Below are positions 1 to 8,185 of a stretch of 64,000 nucleotides of DNA, one piece after another. The translations under genes were made by a program, and so were the position numbers. Position 1 is the stretch's first letter, and each line of letters begins with the position of its first letter. Source of the DNA: Erythrobacter neustonensis (lineage in GTDB: Bacteria > Pseudomonadota > Alphaproteobacteria > Sphingomonadales > Sphingomonadaceae); NCBI RefSeq assembly GCF_001663175.1, contig NZ_CP016033.1:3026364-3090363 (forward strand). The letters are read 5' to 3'. The notes beneath the pieces are model-generated. The model had not been told where the DNA came from, did not search any database, and saw only the letters and a program-made list of their open reading frames with translations.

Positions 1-2
1 TG

Positions 3-1475
3 ATCATCGGCGCCGGGATTTCGGGGATCGGATGCGCAGCGCACCTTCGCCGCAAGCAACCCGGCAAGAGCTGGTGCATCCTCGAAATGCGCGACGATCT
101 GGGCGGGACGTGGGACCTGTTCCGCTACCCCGGCATTCGCTCGGACAGCGACCTCTACACCTTCAGCTACGATTTCAAGCCTTGGAACAGCGACAAGGCG
201 ATTGCGGGCGCGGCCGAGATCAAGGCCTATATCGCCGAGACCGCGGACGAATATGACATCCGCCGCCAGATTAATTTCGGCCGTAAGGTGCTGGCGGCCA
301 CATGGTCATCGGACGAAGGCCTTTGGACCGTTACCGCCCAGCGCAAGGCCGATGGCGGGCAGGAAACCTACCGCGCAAAGTGGATTTTCTCGGCCACCGG
401 ATACTACGACTACGACCAAGGCTACCGCCCCGATTTTCCCGAGGAAGCAAGCTTCACCGGGCAGATCGTCCACCCCCAGCACTGGCCTGAAGACCTCGAT
501 TACAGCGGCAAGCGGATCGCGGTGATCGGATCGGGGGCCACCGCCGTGACACTTCTGCCCGCGCTGGCCGAAAAGGCCGCTCATGTCGTGCAGGTGCAGC
601 GCACCCCTTCCTATATCATGCCGATCCCTGAACAGGACGGGCTCCTGAAGTTCGCGCGGCTGATGCCCTCCAAGGCGTGGACCCACAAGGTCATGCGCGC
701 CAAAAACATCGCCACGCGCCACGTGTTCTGGAAGCTGTGCCAGAATTACCCCAACGCGATGCGGGGGCTGATCCGGCGGATCAACAAGGGCGCCCTGCCC
801 GCCGATTTCGACATCGATACCCACTTCAACCCGCCCTATGACCCTTGGCAGCAGCGCCTTTGCGCGGTGCCCGATGCTGACCTCTATCGCAGCCTTGCGA
901 GCGGGAAGGCCTCGATCGTCACCGGCCACATCGCCCGCTTCGTGCCCGAAGGCATCGCGATGAAATCGGGCGAGGTTGTGCCTGCCGATATCATTGTCAC
1001 CGCCACCGGGCTCAATCTCAAGATGGCGGGCGGGATCGACTTTTCGGTCGATGGGCAGAAGGTCGACTGGTCGCAGCACATGATCTTCCGCGGGATGCTG
1101 CTCGACGGCATACCCAATTTTGCGCTGTGCATCGGCTACACCACCAATTCCTGGACGCTGAAGGTTGGTCTGCTGTGCGACTATTTCTGCCAGCTGCTGG
1201 CCGAGATGGACAAGCGCGGCAAGGCGATCTGCATTGCCCAGCGGCCTGCCCGCGAGGTCGAACTGCGCCCGCTGCTCGATTTCGGCGCGGGCTACGTCCA
1301 GCGTTCGATCGACAGCCTGCCGCGGCAGGGGGATGATTATCCGTGGATGATGACCTTCAGCTATGGCGGCGACCGCAAGATGATGAAGCGTTCGTCGGTC
1401 ATCCTGCCCGAGATGAAGCTCTACGATGCGCCCAAGGCAGCACCGGCCGAGGCGGCCCGGGCAGAAGCGGCGTAA
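3..1475 (+). CDS. Flavin-containing (Baeyer-Villiger type) monooxygenase, 5' end outside window
   Basis: FAD- and NADPH-dependent enzyme of the Baeyer-Villiger/flavin monooxygenase superfamily, which inserts oxygen into ketones or oxidises soft heteroatoms in the cytoplasm. The frame is already open at the window edge and shows the FAD-binding GAGISG dinucleotide motif at once, so only a few N-terminal residues are missing; 490 residues are visible. The family fingerprint FTGQIVHPQHW is near visible residue 150 and the second Rossmann motif GSGATA (NADPH) near 175. A TetR gene follows 28 bases downstream on the same strand and may control it. The substrate cannot be told from sequence. Confidence 0.9.
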   Translation: MIGAGISGIGCAAHLRRKQPGKSWCILEMRDDLGGTWDLFRYPGIRSDSDLYTFSYDFKPWNSDKAIAGAAEIKAYIAETADEYDIRRQINFGRKVLAATWSSDEGLWTVTAQRKADGGQETYRAKWIFSATGYYDYDQGYRPDFPEEASFTGQIVHPQHWPEDLDYSGKRIAVIGSGATAVTLLPALAEKAAHVVQVQRTPSYIMPIPEQDGLLKFARLMPSKAWTHKVMRAKNIATRHVFWKLCQNYPNAMRGLIRRINKGALPADFDIDTHFNPPYDPWQQRLCAVPDADLYRSLASGKASIVTGHIARFVPEGIAMKSGEVVPADIIVTATGLNLKMAGGIDFSVDGQKVDWSQHMIFRGMLLDGIPNFALCIGYTTNSWTLKVGLLCDYFCQLLAEMDKRGKAICIAQRPAREVELRPLLDFGAGYVQRSIDSLPRQGDDYPWMMTFSYGGDRKMMKRSSVILPEMKLYDAPKAAPAEAARAEAA

Positions 1476-1503
1476 GCGACTTGGGGCAGGCGGGAAACTG
1501 ACT

Positions 1504-2148
1504 ATGCAACTCTACCGCCTGCCCTCTATTCTGGGCCCCATGCATGGCGATGCCCGGACACGGTTGCTGCACTGCGCCGAGCAGGCGTTCCTCGCAAAAG
1601 GCTATCGTGGCGCCAAGCTGGGCGAGATCGCGCTGGCGGCGGGCATCTCGAAGAAGACGATCTACAAGTTCGTCGAATCCAAGGAAGCGCTGTTCTGCCT
1701 CGTGGTGGAGGAGGCGATTGCCGAGAGCCTGCAACCGGCATCGCTGGTGGCGCAAGGCGATGATCTGGCGGGCGCGCTGCATGATTTCCTGCTGCCCTAC
1801 ATGACGCTCGCCTTTTCCGAGCGCGGGATTCACGCCTTTCGCATGCTGCTGTCCGAAGCGTTTCAGTTCCCCGACCTTGCCCAGCGCTATTTCGCGAGCG
1901 TGCGCACGACAGTGATGGCACCGATCGAGGCGTGGCTGGCAGTGCAGTCCGAAGCCGGGCGGCTCGCCATCGCCAGCTCCGAGAGCGCGGCGGAAATGCT
2001 GCTGGCGATGACCGTGACCGAACGCGCGCAACGCCTCGCACTGGGCCTTGAAGCGCCGCCGACACCGGAAGCGACCAAGGCGCAGCTGACCGCGGCCATC
2101 GCGATCTTCCTGCGCGGCGTCATGCCGCTGCCGGAGGAAGCTGCGTGA
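1504..2148 (+). CDS. TetR/AcrR family transcriptional regulator
   Basis: One-component repressor of 214 residues with an N-terminal helix-turn-helix around EIALAAGISKKTIYKF (about residues 40-57) and a divergent ligand-binding C-terminal domain. The start is chosen at 1504, after a purine-rich GGCGGGAAA; an in-frame ATG at 1540 is the alternative. Its end overlaps the glpD start by four bases (GTGA), so the two are translationally coupled. The target could be the upstream monooxygenase, glpD or itself; no clear palindrome was found just ahead of it. Confidence 0.85.
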   Translation: MQLYRLPSILGPMHGDARTRLLHCAEQAFLAKGYRGAKLGEIALAAGISKKTIYKFVESKEALFCLVVEEAIAESLQPASLVAQGDDLAGALHDFLLPYMTLAFSERGIHAFRMLLSEAFQFPDLAQRYFASVRTTVMAPIEAWLAVQSEAGRLAIASSESAAEMLLAMTVTERAQRLALGLEAPPTPEATKAQLTAAIAIFLRGVMPLPEEAA

Positions 2149-3662
2149 CCAGCGAGGCTTGCGATCTGCTGATCGTCGGCGGCGGCATCAACGGCACCGG
2201 CATAGCGCGCGATGCCGCCGGGCGCGGGCTTTCGGTGGTGCTGGTGGAGCAGGATGATCTCGCCAGCCACACCTCGTCCGCCTCGACCAAGCTGATCCAC
2301 GGCGGGCTGCGCTATCTCGAATATTGCGAGTTCCGGCTGGTGCGCGAGGCATTGAAGGAGCGCGAGGTGCTGTGGGGCATGGCGCCGCACATCATCTGGC
2401 CGATGCGCTTCGTGCTGCCGCAAAGTCATTCGCCGCGCCCGGCCTGGATGGTGCGGGCCGGGCTGTTCCTCTACGATCACATCGGCGGCCGCAAGCGCTT
2501 GCCGGCGACCGAGAGCCTGCGGCTGGCCGCCGATCCGCGCGGTCGGGGTCTGCGCCATGGCAATGACGACCGCGCCTTCGAGTATTCGGATTGCTGGGTG
2601 GAGGACAGCCGGCTGGTTGTCCTCAACGCCGTCGACGCGCATCAACGCGGCGCGCGGATCATGACCCGCACCCGGTTCGCCTCTGCTCGTCGCACCGCGA
2701 CAGGGTGGGAGGCGCAAGTTTCGAGCGGCGGTATCACCCGGACGATCCGTGCCAAGGCGATCGTCAATGCCGCAGGGCCGTGGGTGGCAGATGTGCTGGG
2801 CTGCCTGCCCCACCGCGATAGCCGCCACAGCGTCAGGCTGATCAAGGGCAGCCATATCGTCGTGCCACGGCTCTATGAGGGCGATCACGCCTTCATGCTG
2901 CAAAACGCCGACAAGCGGATCGTGTTTGCCATCCCCTACGAAGGCCGCTTCACGCTGGTGGGCACCACGGACGAGGCGTGGGACAAAGCCCCGGGCCCCG
3001 CGCAGATCAGCGCGGGCGAGACGCGCTATCTGCTCGATACCATCCGCCAGTATTTCGAAGCGCCAGTGCGCGAAGCCGACATCGTCTGGAGCTTTGCCGG
3101 GATCCGCCCGCTCTTCGATGACAAGGCCGCCGATGCCTCGGCCGTGACGCGCGACTATGTGCTCGATTGCGACAGCGGCAGCGACTTCGCAGGCGCGCCC
3201 GTGCTCAGCGTCTATGGCGGCAAGATCACCACCTATCGCAAGCTCGCTGAACACGCCTTGGAGGAACTGGCGGGCCATTTTCCCGCTGCCGGGCGGGCGT
3301 GGACATCGGGCGCGGTGCTGCCGGGGGGCGACCTGCCCGGCGGCGATTTTGCCGCTTTCGTGCGCGCGCAGCAGCAGGCGCGCCCCGCCCTGCCTGCCGA
3401 CCTGATCCAGCGCCTGTGCCGCGCCTATGGCACGCGGATCGCCGAGGTGCTGGGGGATGCAAAGTCCTTGGCCGATCTCGGCGAGGATTTCGGCGGCGGG
3501 CTCTATGCCTGCGAAGTCGATTACCTCGTCCGCCACGAATGGGCGAGGTGCGCCGAGGACATCCTGTTCCGGCGCTCCAAGCTCGGCATCCATGTCAGCG
3601 CGGCGACGCGCGCGGCGCTTGACGCCTATCTTGGCACCGCGCGCGAACGCCGCGCCGGTTAG
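2145..3662 (+). CDS. glpD: Glycerol-3-phosphate dehydrogenase (FAD)
   Basis: Oxidises sn-glycerol 3-phosphate to dihydroxyacetone phosphate and passes electrons to quinone at the inner membrane. The 505-residue length is normal. The FAD motif GGGINGTGIARDAAGRG is near the N terminus, followed by the family segment SSASTKLIHGGLRYLE, and the substrate-side motif YGGKITTYRKLAEHA is near residue 360. The start is GTG at 2145, overlapping the stop of the TetR gene. No glycerol kinase or facilitator gene is next to it, so it probably serves lipid-derived glycerol phosphate. It ends one base from the convergent SDR gene, with no room for a terminator. Confidence 0.92.
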   Translation: MTSEACDLLIVGGGINGTGIARDAAGRGLSVVLVEQDDLASHTSSASTKLIHGGLRYLEYCEFRLVREALKEREVLWGMAPHIIWPMRFVLPQSHSPRPAWMVRAGLFLYDHIGGRKRLPATESLRLAADPRGRGLRHGNDDRAFEYSDCWVEDSRLVVLNAVDAHQRGARIMTRTRFASARRTATGWEAQVSSGGITRTIRAKAIVNAAGPWVADVLGCLPHRDSRHSVRLIKGSHIVVPRLYEGDHAFMLQNADKRIVFAIPYEGRFTLVGTTDEAWDKAPGPAQISAGETRYLLDTIRQYFEAPVREADIVWSFAGIRPLFDDKAADASAVTRDYVLDCDSGSDFAGAPVLSVYGGKITTYRKLAEHALEELAGHFPAAGRAWTSGAVLPGGDLPGGDFAAFVRAQQQARPALPADLIQRLCRAYGTRIAEVLGDAKSLADLGEDFGGGLYACEVDYLVRHEWARCAEDILFRRSKLGIHVSAATRAALDAYLGTARERRAG

Positions 3663-3663
3663 C

Positions 3664-4500
3664 CTAGTTCAGCCCGTCTCCGGCCAATTCGACCGCCTCG
3701 GCGATATCGCGGTCGCGGAAGCCTGCCCGCTCGATCCATTTGCGGATCAGGCCCGGAATGCGGGCGGGAATCGCGTTCTTGGCCGGGACCACCACCATAT
3801 CCTCGCGCCGCTCGATCCCGCGCAGGATGGCGGCGACGACCTCTTCGAGGGTAATCATCTTCCACAGCCCCTTGCTGTTGCCACCCCAGATCTTCACGCC
3901 TGCCGGATCGGCGTGAACCTTGTCCATCATGTTGGTGGGGAAGAAGGTCGGGTGAACCGTGCCGACGCCCACGCCCAGCCTGCGCACTTCCAGACGGATG
4001 CTGTTGCACATCGCCCACACGCCGGCCTTGCTCGCGGTGTATTGCGCCTGCAGCGGCGAATGAACGAAGGCCGCCATCGACGAGATCGCCATCAGGTATC
4101 CGCGCCGCTGCTGCACGTGGGGCAGCGCTGCCTTGAACGTCCGCCACGCGCCGTTGAGGTTGATGTCGATCACCCGGTCAAACGCTTCAGGCGCGATTTT
4201 CTCCATCGGCGAAGCGATCGCTATCCCCGAATTGGCGATCATCACATCGATCCCGCCAAAGTGCGCGGCGGCCGCGTTGATCCCAGCCTCCACTGCCTCC
4301 CAAGAGCGCACATCGACATAGCCGCCCCACACGTCTTGGCCGCCGCCCAGCGATTGTACCTGCTCGGCGACCGCATCGGCGTTGATGTCGAGCAGGGCGA
4401 GCCTTGCCCCCTTCGCCTGCAAGGCAATCGCCAGCGCGCGGCCGAGGCCGCCTGTCGATCCGGTGATGGCGATCACGCGCCCGTTGATGGCGTAGGTCAT
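3664..4500 (-). CDS. SDR family NAD(P)-dependent oxidoreductase
   Basis: Classical short-chain dehydrogenase of 278 residues. The cofactor motif TGSTGGLG is near residue 14 and the catalytic YTASK near residue 155, with the expected upstream Ser segment (ISSMAAF). The start at 4500 gives a normal N terminus (MTYAING). It is the last gene of a minus-strand set with an esterase, a rhamnosidase and a TonB receptor, 10 bases after the esterase stop. It may oxidise an alcohol released from a glycoside or ester; the substrate is unknown. Confidence 0.88.
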   Translation of the reverse strand: MTYAINGRVIAITGSTGGLGRALAIALQAKGARLALLDINADAVAEQVQSLGGGQDVWGGYVDVRSWEAVEAGINAAAAHFGGIDVMIANSGIAIASPMEKIAPEAFDRVIDINLNGAWRTFKAALPHVQQRRGYLMAISSMAAFVHSPLQAQYTASKAGVWAMCNSIRLEVRRLGVGVGTVHPTFFPTNMMDKVHADPAGVKIWGGNSKGLWKMITLEEVVAAILRGIERREDMVVVPAKNAIPARIPGLIRKWIERAGFRDRDIAEAVELAGDGLN

Positions 4501-4510
4501 GAAGGGTTCC

Positions 4511-5467
4511 TCAGCGCAGGAAGGCGGCGGTTTCTCGGTGCAGGCGGCGCGCCTCGCTGGTTTCGAGCACCGACCAGGCATGGGTCATGCGCTCACCAAT
4601 GATGAGCTTGAGGTCACAGCCATCGGCCTGCGCCTTGGCGAACAGCGCCAGCGAATCCGGGTGAAGCAGATCGGCGGTGCCGCTGAACACCAGCATCGGC
4701 GGCAGATCGCGAATGTCGCCAAGCACCGGGCTGATGCGCGGGTCATTCAGCGCAGTGTCGCCCGCCCAGCGCTTGGCGCTCCACACCAGCACGGGGCGCG
4801 CGAGCATCGGGTCAGCGGCGTCGTAAGCGTCCTGCTCCGGGTTATCCTCGCGCAGGTCAAGCCACGGGGAATAGAGCACCATCTTCGCAGGCAGCGGCTG
4901 GCCTTCATCACGCAGCAACTGCGCAAAGCTGAGCGCGAGACCTGCGCCAGCCGAGTCTCCGGTGAGCACGATGTTTTCTGCGCCCACTTCGGCCACAAGG
5001 CTCTCGTAAAGCGTCCGCATCATCGCAAAGGCCGGTTGCCAGTCGTTCTCGGGGGCGAGCGGATAGTGCGGCACCACCACCCGCGCGCGGTTTTGCATGG
5101 CGAGGCCTTCAACAAGATTCCACTGGTGGATCATCATGTTGGCCACATAAGCGCCGCCGTGGATGTAGATGATGGTGCGGGTGACCGCGCCATCCTTCGG
5201 CTCGACGAACAGCACATTGCTTCCCGCGATCTCGCGCGCGGTGATGTTACAATCGCGCACAACCCGGCGCGTCGGCTTGGCCTCGCCCTTGAGGCGCTGG
5301 CGGCGCAGCTGGCGGGCGTGGCGTTCGATATCGCGCAGCACCCGCTTGGAACCCATCAGCGGCAGGATCACCTGCCGGATCAGGCGCGACAACAGGCTCT
5401 CGCCGCGCCACACCTGAAGGGTGGCCTTGGCAGCAGGAGCAGGGCGGATATCGCTATGGATCGTCAT
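4511..5467 (-). CDS. Alpha/beta hydrolase, hormone-sensitive-lipase (family IV) esterase
   Basis: Predicted cytoplasmic carboxylesterase of 318 residues. The oxyanion-hole motif HGGA is near residue 101, the nucleophile elbow GDSAG near 167, and a catalytic His in the C-terminal MTHAW segment, which is the family IV (HSL, GDXG) layout. The ATG at 5467 overlaps the rhamnosidase stop (ATGA), so the two are coupled. It may deacylate sugars or aglycones freed by the rhamnosidase; that role is inferred from context only. Confidence 0.88.
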   Translation of the reverse strand: MTIHSDIRPAPAAKATLQVWRGESLLSRLIRQVILPLMGSKRVLRDIERHARQLRRQRLKGEAKPTRRVVRDCNITAREIAGSNVLFVEPKDGAVTRTIIYIHGGAYVANMMIHQWNLVEGLAMQNRARVVVPHYPLAPENDWQPAFAMMRTLYESLVAEVGAENIVLTGDSAGAGLALSFAQLLRDEGQPLPAKMVLYSPWLDLREDNPEQDAYDAADPMLARPVLVWSAKRWAGDTALNDPRISPVLGDIRDLPPMLVFSGTADLLHPDSLALFAKAQADGCDLKLIIGERMTHAWSVLETSEARRLHRETAAFLR

Positions 5468-8160
5468 GACGGGATCGCTCCGGCGAGCGGCTTTGCGCTG
5501 CCCTCGTGGTCGGAAACAGGCCAATGGATCGTGCTGCGCCCGGGGCCGACCGCGCGGATCTCACCCGTGCCGAGCTTCACTTCGCCGCGCGATCCTGGTG
5601 GGACGAGCACTTCCAGTTCGACCACGCCGTCCACGATCCGCCACGCACTTTGCGCGCGCCCATAGGGCGTGTCGATCGCGGCGCGCGCGTGGGTCAGGCC
5701 GCCGCCGATCACCGGGGCAAAGCGGATCGCGCGGAAGCCGGGCTCGGCCGCCTCGATCCCGGCAACACCGCTGAACAACCACGCCACCACAGCGCCAAAG
5801 GCATAATGATTATGGCTGTAACGCGCGTCCCCGTCCTTGTTGAAGCCTTCCCAGCTTTCCCAGATGGTGGTCGCGCCGAGATCGATCTGCGCGAGCCATG
5901 AGGGGTTGGTGTCCTGCAACAGCAAGCGGTAGGCGACGTCGGCCCGGCCAAAGCGCGCCAGCACGGGCAGCAGCAGCGCGGTGCTAAGGAAACCGGTGCC
6001 AAGGTGCCAGCCCGCCGCCTCGATCAGTTCCACCAGCCGCGCCAGCGCCGCCGGGCGCTGGTCTTCAGGCAGCAGATCAAAGGCAAGCGCGCGGACGTAA
6101 TCGTCCTGTCGGTCTTCATCGATCCGGCTGCCATCGCGGAACACGAAGGCGGCGCGCCATGCGAGGGTCGCCTTTTCGGACAGCTCTGCGTAACGCGTGG
6201 CATCATCTGAGCGCCCGAGGATCGTCGCGGCTTCCGCCAGCAGCTTGGCCGAGTTCGCCAGATAGGCGGTCGCCACCGAAGCCGGAGCGCGCAGGGTGTG
6301 CTTCACATAGGTCTTGGGCATGCTTTCGCCCGGCCGCAGCCACTCGCCCCAGTGAAAGCCGCTGTCGACGACGTAGTGCTCCAGCCCGCCGAGCCTGCGT
6401 GGAAACAACCGTCCGCGCCCCGGCGAACAGCGCGCCAGAGCGGCAAGGTGATCGACCCACAGCTGCATGCTGTCCCACTGCCGCGCCAGCACCTCACGGT
6501 CGCCGTAATGGCGGTAGAGCACCATCGGCACCATCACGCTGGCATCGCCCCAGCCGGTCGAATCCACCGTCTGGCGCATGGTGCGCGGCGCTAGGCCCGA
6601 ATGGCGCGAAGCATCGCCGGGGATATAGGGCGGGATCGCGCCGCTCTTGTGCTGATCGAGCGCGAGATTGCGCAGGTAGCGGCGCAGGTAGGGCTGCACA
6701 TCGGCAAGGCAGGCAGCCGTCTTGGAGAAGACCTGAATGTCGCCCGTCCACCCGGCGCGCTCGCGGGTGGGGCAATCGGTCGGGGTGTCAACGAAGTTGC
6801 CGATCATGCTCCAGCGGGTGTTGCGAACCAGCTGGTTGATGCGGTCATCCGAACATTCGAATTCGCCCGCGTAATCGAGCAGCGAGCTGAGCACGATGCC
6901 TTCGAAATCCTCCGGATCAGCCGCGCCCGCCCATCCATCCACCTCAAGGAAGCGGAACCCGTGGATGGTGAACCACGGCTGCCACCATTCCTCGCTCCCG
7001 CCGCAGAACACAGTGTCGCGTTGCGGGGGGTGGTGGCCCATGTCGCCGAACAGGTAGGTAGTATCCAGTTCGCCATCGCGGCCGATGATCTCGCTGAAGG
7101 TGAGGGTCAGCTGCGTGCCGGCGGGTTGCCGCAGCCGCACCCGCGCAACGCCGGCGAAGTTCTGGCCGAAATCGACCAGCAGCTTGCCCGCCGGCGAGCG
7201 CCAGACCTTGCCAGCGGGCAAGCGGCGCAAGTCGGCGACCGGCTCCACCTCCTCGGCCACCATCGTGCGGGTGGGAGGGGTGATGAGACTGACCGGACTG
7301 AAGCGCGCAGGCGCATTGTCGGCGGCCAGCCAGTCGGCATCGGGAATGCGCAGATCGACCGCCTCGCCGCGCTTGGGATCGGCGGTGAGGATGCGGCCCG
7401 GCCCGCCAAGCCAATCGGGCCCGGAGGTGTAGGTGCGGGTGCTGCCATCGGCGAAGGTGACGACGAGCTGCACCATCCCCGCCAGCCGGTCGCCATAGAT
7501 TTCGCGCTTGTCGGCAATGCCGCTATGGCCGCGATAACGCCCGTCGCCGATCGCCATGGCGAGCACGTTGGCCCCCTCCTGCAAGGCGGCCGTGACGTCA
7601 TAGACCTGATATTCGATGATGTGATCGGTGTGCGTGAAGCGCGGCACCAGCGCGCTGCCGGTCTGGTCTGCGCCGTTGACGAAGAACCGATACCACCCGA
7701 GAGCGCTGACGCAGGCACGGGCCGAGACGATCGAGCCGGGCAAATCGGCGAGCCCGCGCAGATAGAGCGCGGCACGCTCGTCCACCCCGCCGCCGACCCA
7801 ATGCGCGCTCCAGAAGCCGGGATCGAGCACCGCGGTTTCAAAGGTGCCGAGCGCGCTCCAAGCGCCCTCCGCCGCGCCGTCCCACAGCCGCACCTGCCAG
7901 CCATATCGGGTGAGCGAGCGCAGCGCGGGGCCGGTATAGGTGATGTCGAGCATCGCGTCCGATGGGACGATCTCCCCCGTCCAGATCGTGACCGCTTGGC
8001 CTGCGTCCAGTTCCACCAGCCGCAGCTGGTAGGCCGATTGCGCCGTGCCCTCCCCCAGCCGCCACGAGAAGGCTGGGGCCACGTTGTCGATGGCGCGCGG
8101 CGCGCGGCGGCGATCGGTGCGGAGGTCGGTCGCAAGGGGGGCAATGGTTGCCGTGGTCAT
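5464..8160 (-). CDS. Alpha-L-rhamnosidase, glycoside hydrolase family 78
   Basis: Hydrolyses terminal alpha-L-rhamnosides from plant glycosides or polysaccharides by inversion. About 898 residues, the usual GH78 size, with an N-terminal beta domain and an (alpha/alpha)6 catalytic barrel. The family signature DTPTDCPTRERAGWTGD is near residue 460 and carries the general-acid Asp; a second conserved segment, WESWEGFN, is near 770. No signal peptide is visible, so substrate is probably imported first by the TonB receptor upstream. The start at 8160 is 6 bases after a GGGAGG ribosome site; an ATG at 8163 is equally possible. It lies 25 bases after the receptor gene. Confidence 0.92.
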   Translation of the reverse strand: MTTATIAPLATDLRTDRRRAPRAIDNVAPAFSWRLGEGTAQSAYQLRLVELDAGQAVTIWTGEIVPSDAMLDITYTGPALRSLTRYGWQVRLWDGAAEGAWSALGTFETAVLDPGFWSAHWVGGGVDERAALYLRGLADLPGSIVSARACVSALGWYRFFVNGADQTGSALVPRFTHTDHIIEYQVYDVTAALQEGANVLAMAIGDGRYRGHSGIADKREIYGDRLAGMVQLVVTFADGSTRTYTSGPDWLGGPGRILTADPKRGEAVDLRIPDADWLAADNAPARFSPVSLITPPTRTMVAEEVEPVADLRRLPAGKVWRSPAGKLLVDFGQNFAGVARVRLRQPAGTQLTLTFSEIIGRDGELDTTYLFGDMGHHPPQRDTVFCGGSEEWWQPWFTIHGFRFLEVDGWAGAADPEDFEGIVLSSLLDYAGEFECSDDRINQLVRNTRWSMIGNFVDTPTDCPTRERAGWTGDIQVFSKTAACLADVQPYLRRYLRNLALDQHKSGAIPPYIPGDASRHSGLAPRTMRQTVDSTGWGDASVMVPMVLYRHYGDREVLARQWDSMQLWVDHLAALARCSPGRGRLFPRRLGGLEHYVVDSGFHWGEWLRPGESMPKTYVKHTLRAPASVATAYLANSAKLLAEAATILGRSDDATRYAELSEKATLAWRAAFVFRDGSRIDEDRQDDYVRALAFDLLPEDQRPAALARLVELIEAAGWHLGTGFLSTALLLPVLARFGRADVAYRLLLQDTNPSWLAQIDLGATTIWESWEGFNKDGDARYSHNHYAFGAVVAWLFSGVAGIEAAEPGFRAIRFAPVIGGGLTHARAAIDTPYGRAQSAWRIVDGVVELEVLVPPGSRGEVKLGTGEIRAVGPGRSTIHWPVSDHEGSAKPLAGAIPS

Positions 8161-8185
8161 CATCGCCCTCCCTCGGCCAACCACA

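Noticed and set aside
1887..3593. Minus-strand open frame of 568 codons across glpD
   Set aside because: It is a shadow of glpD, which has complete FAD and substrate motifs.
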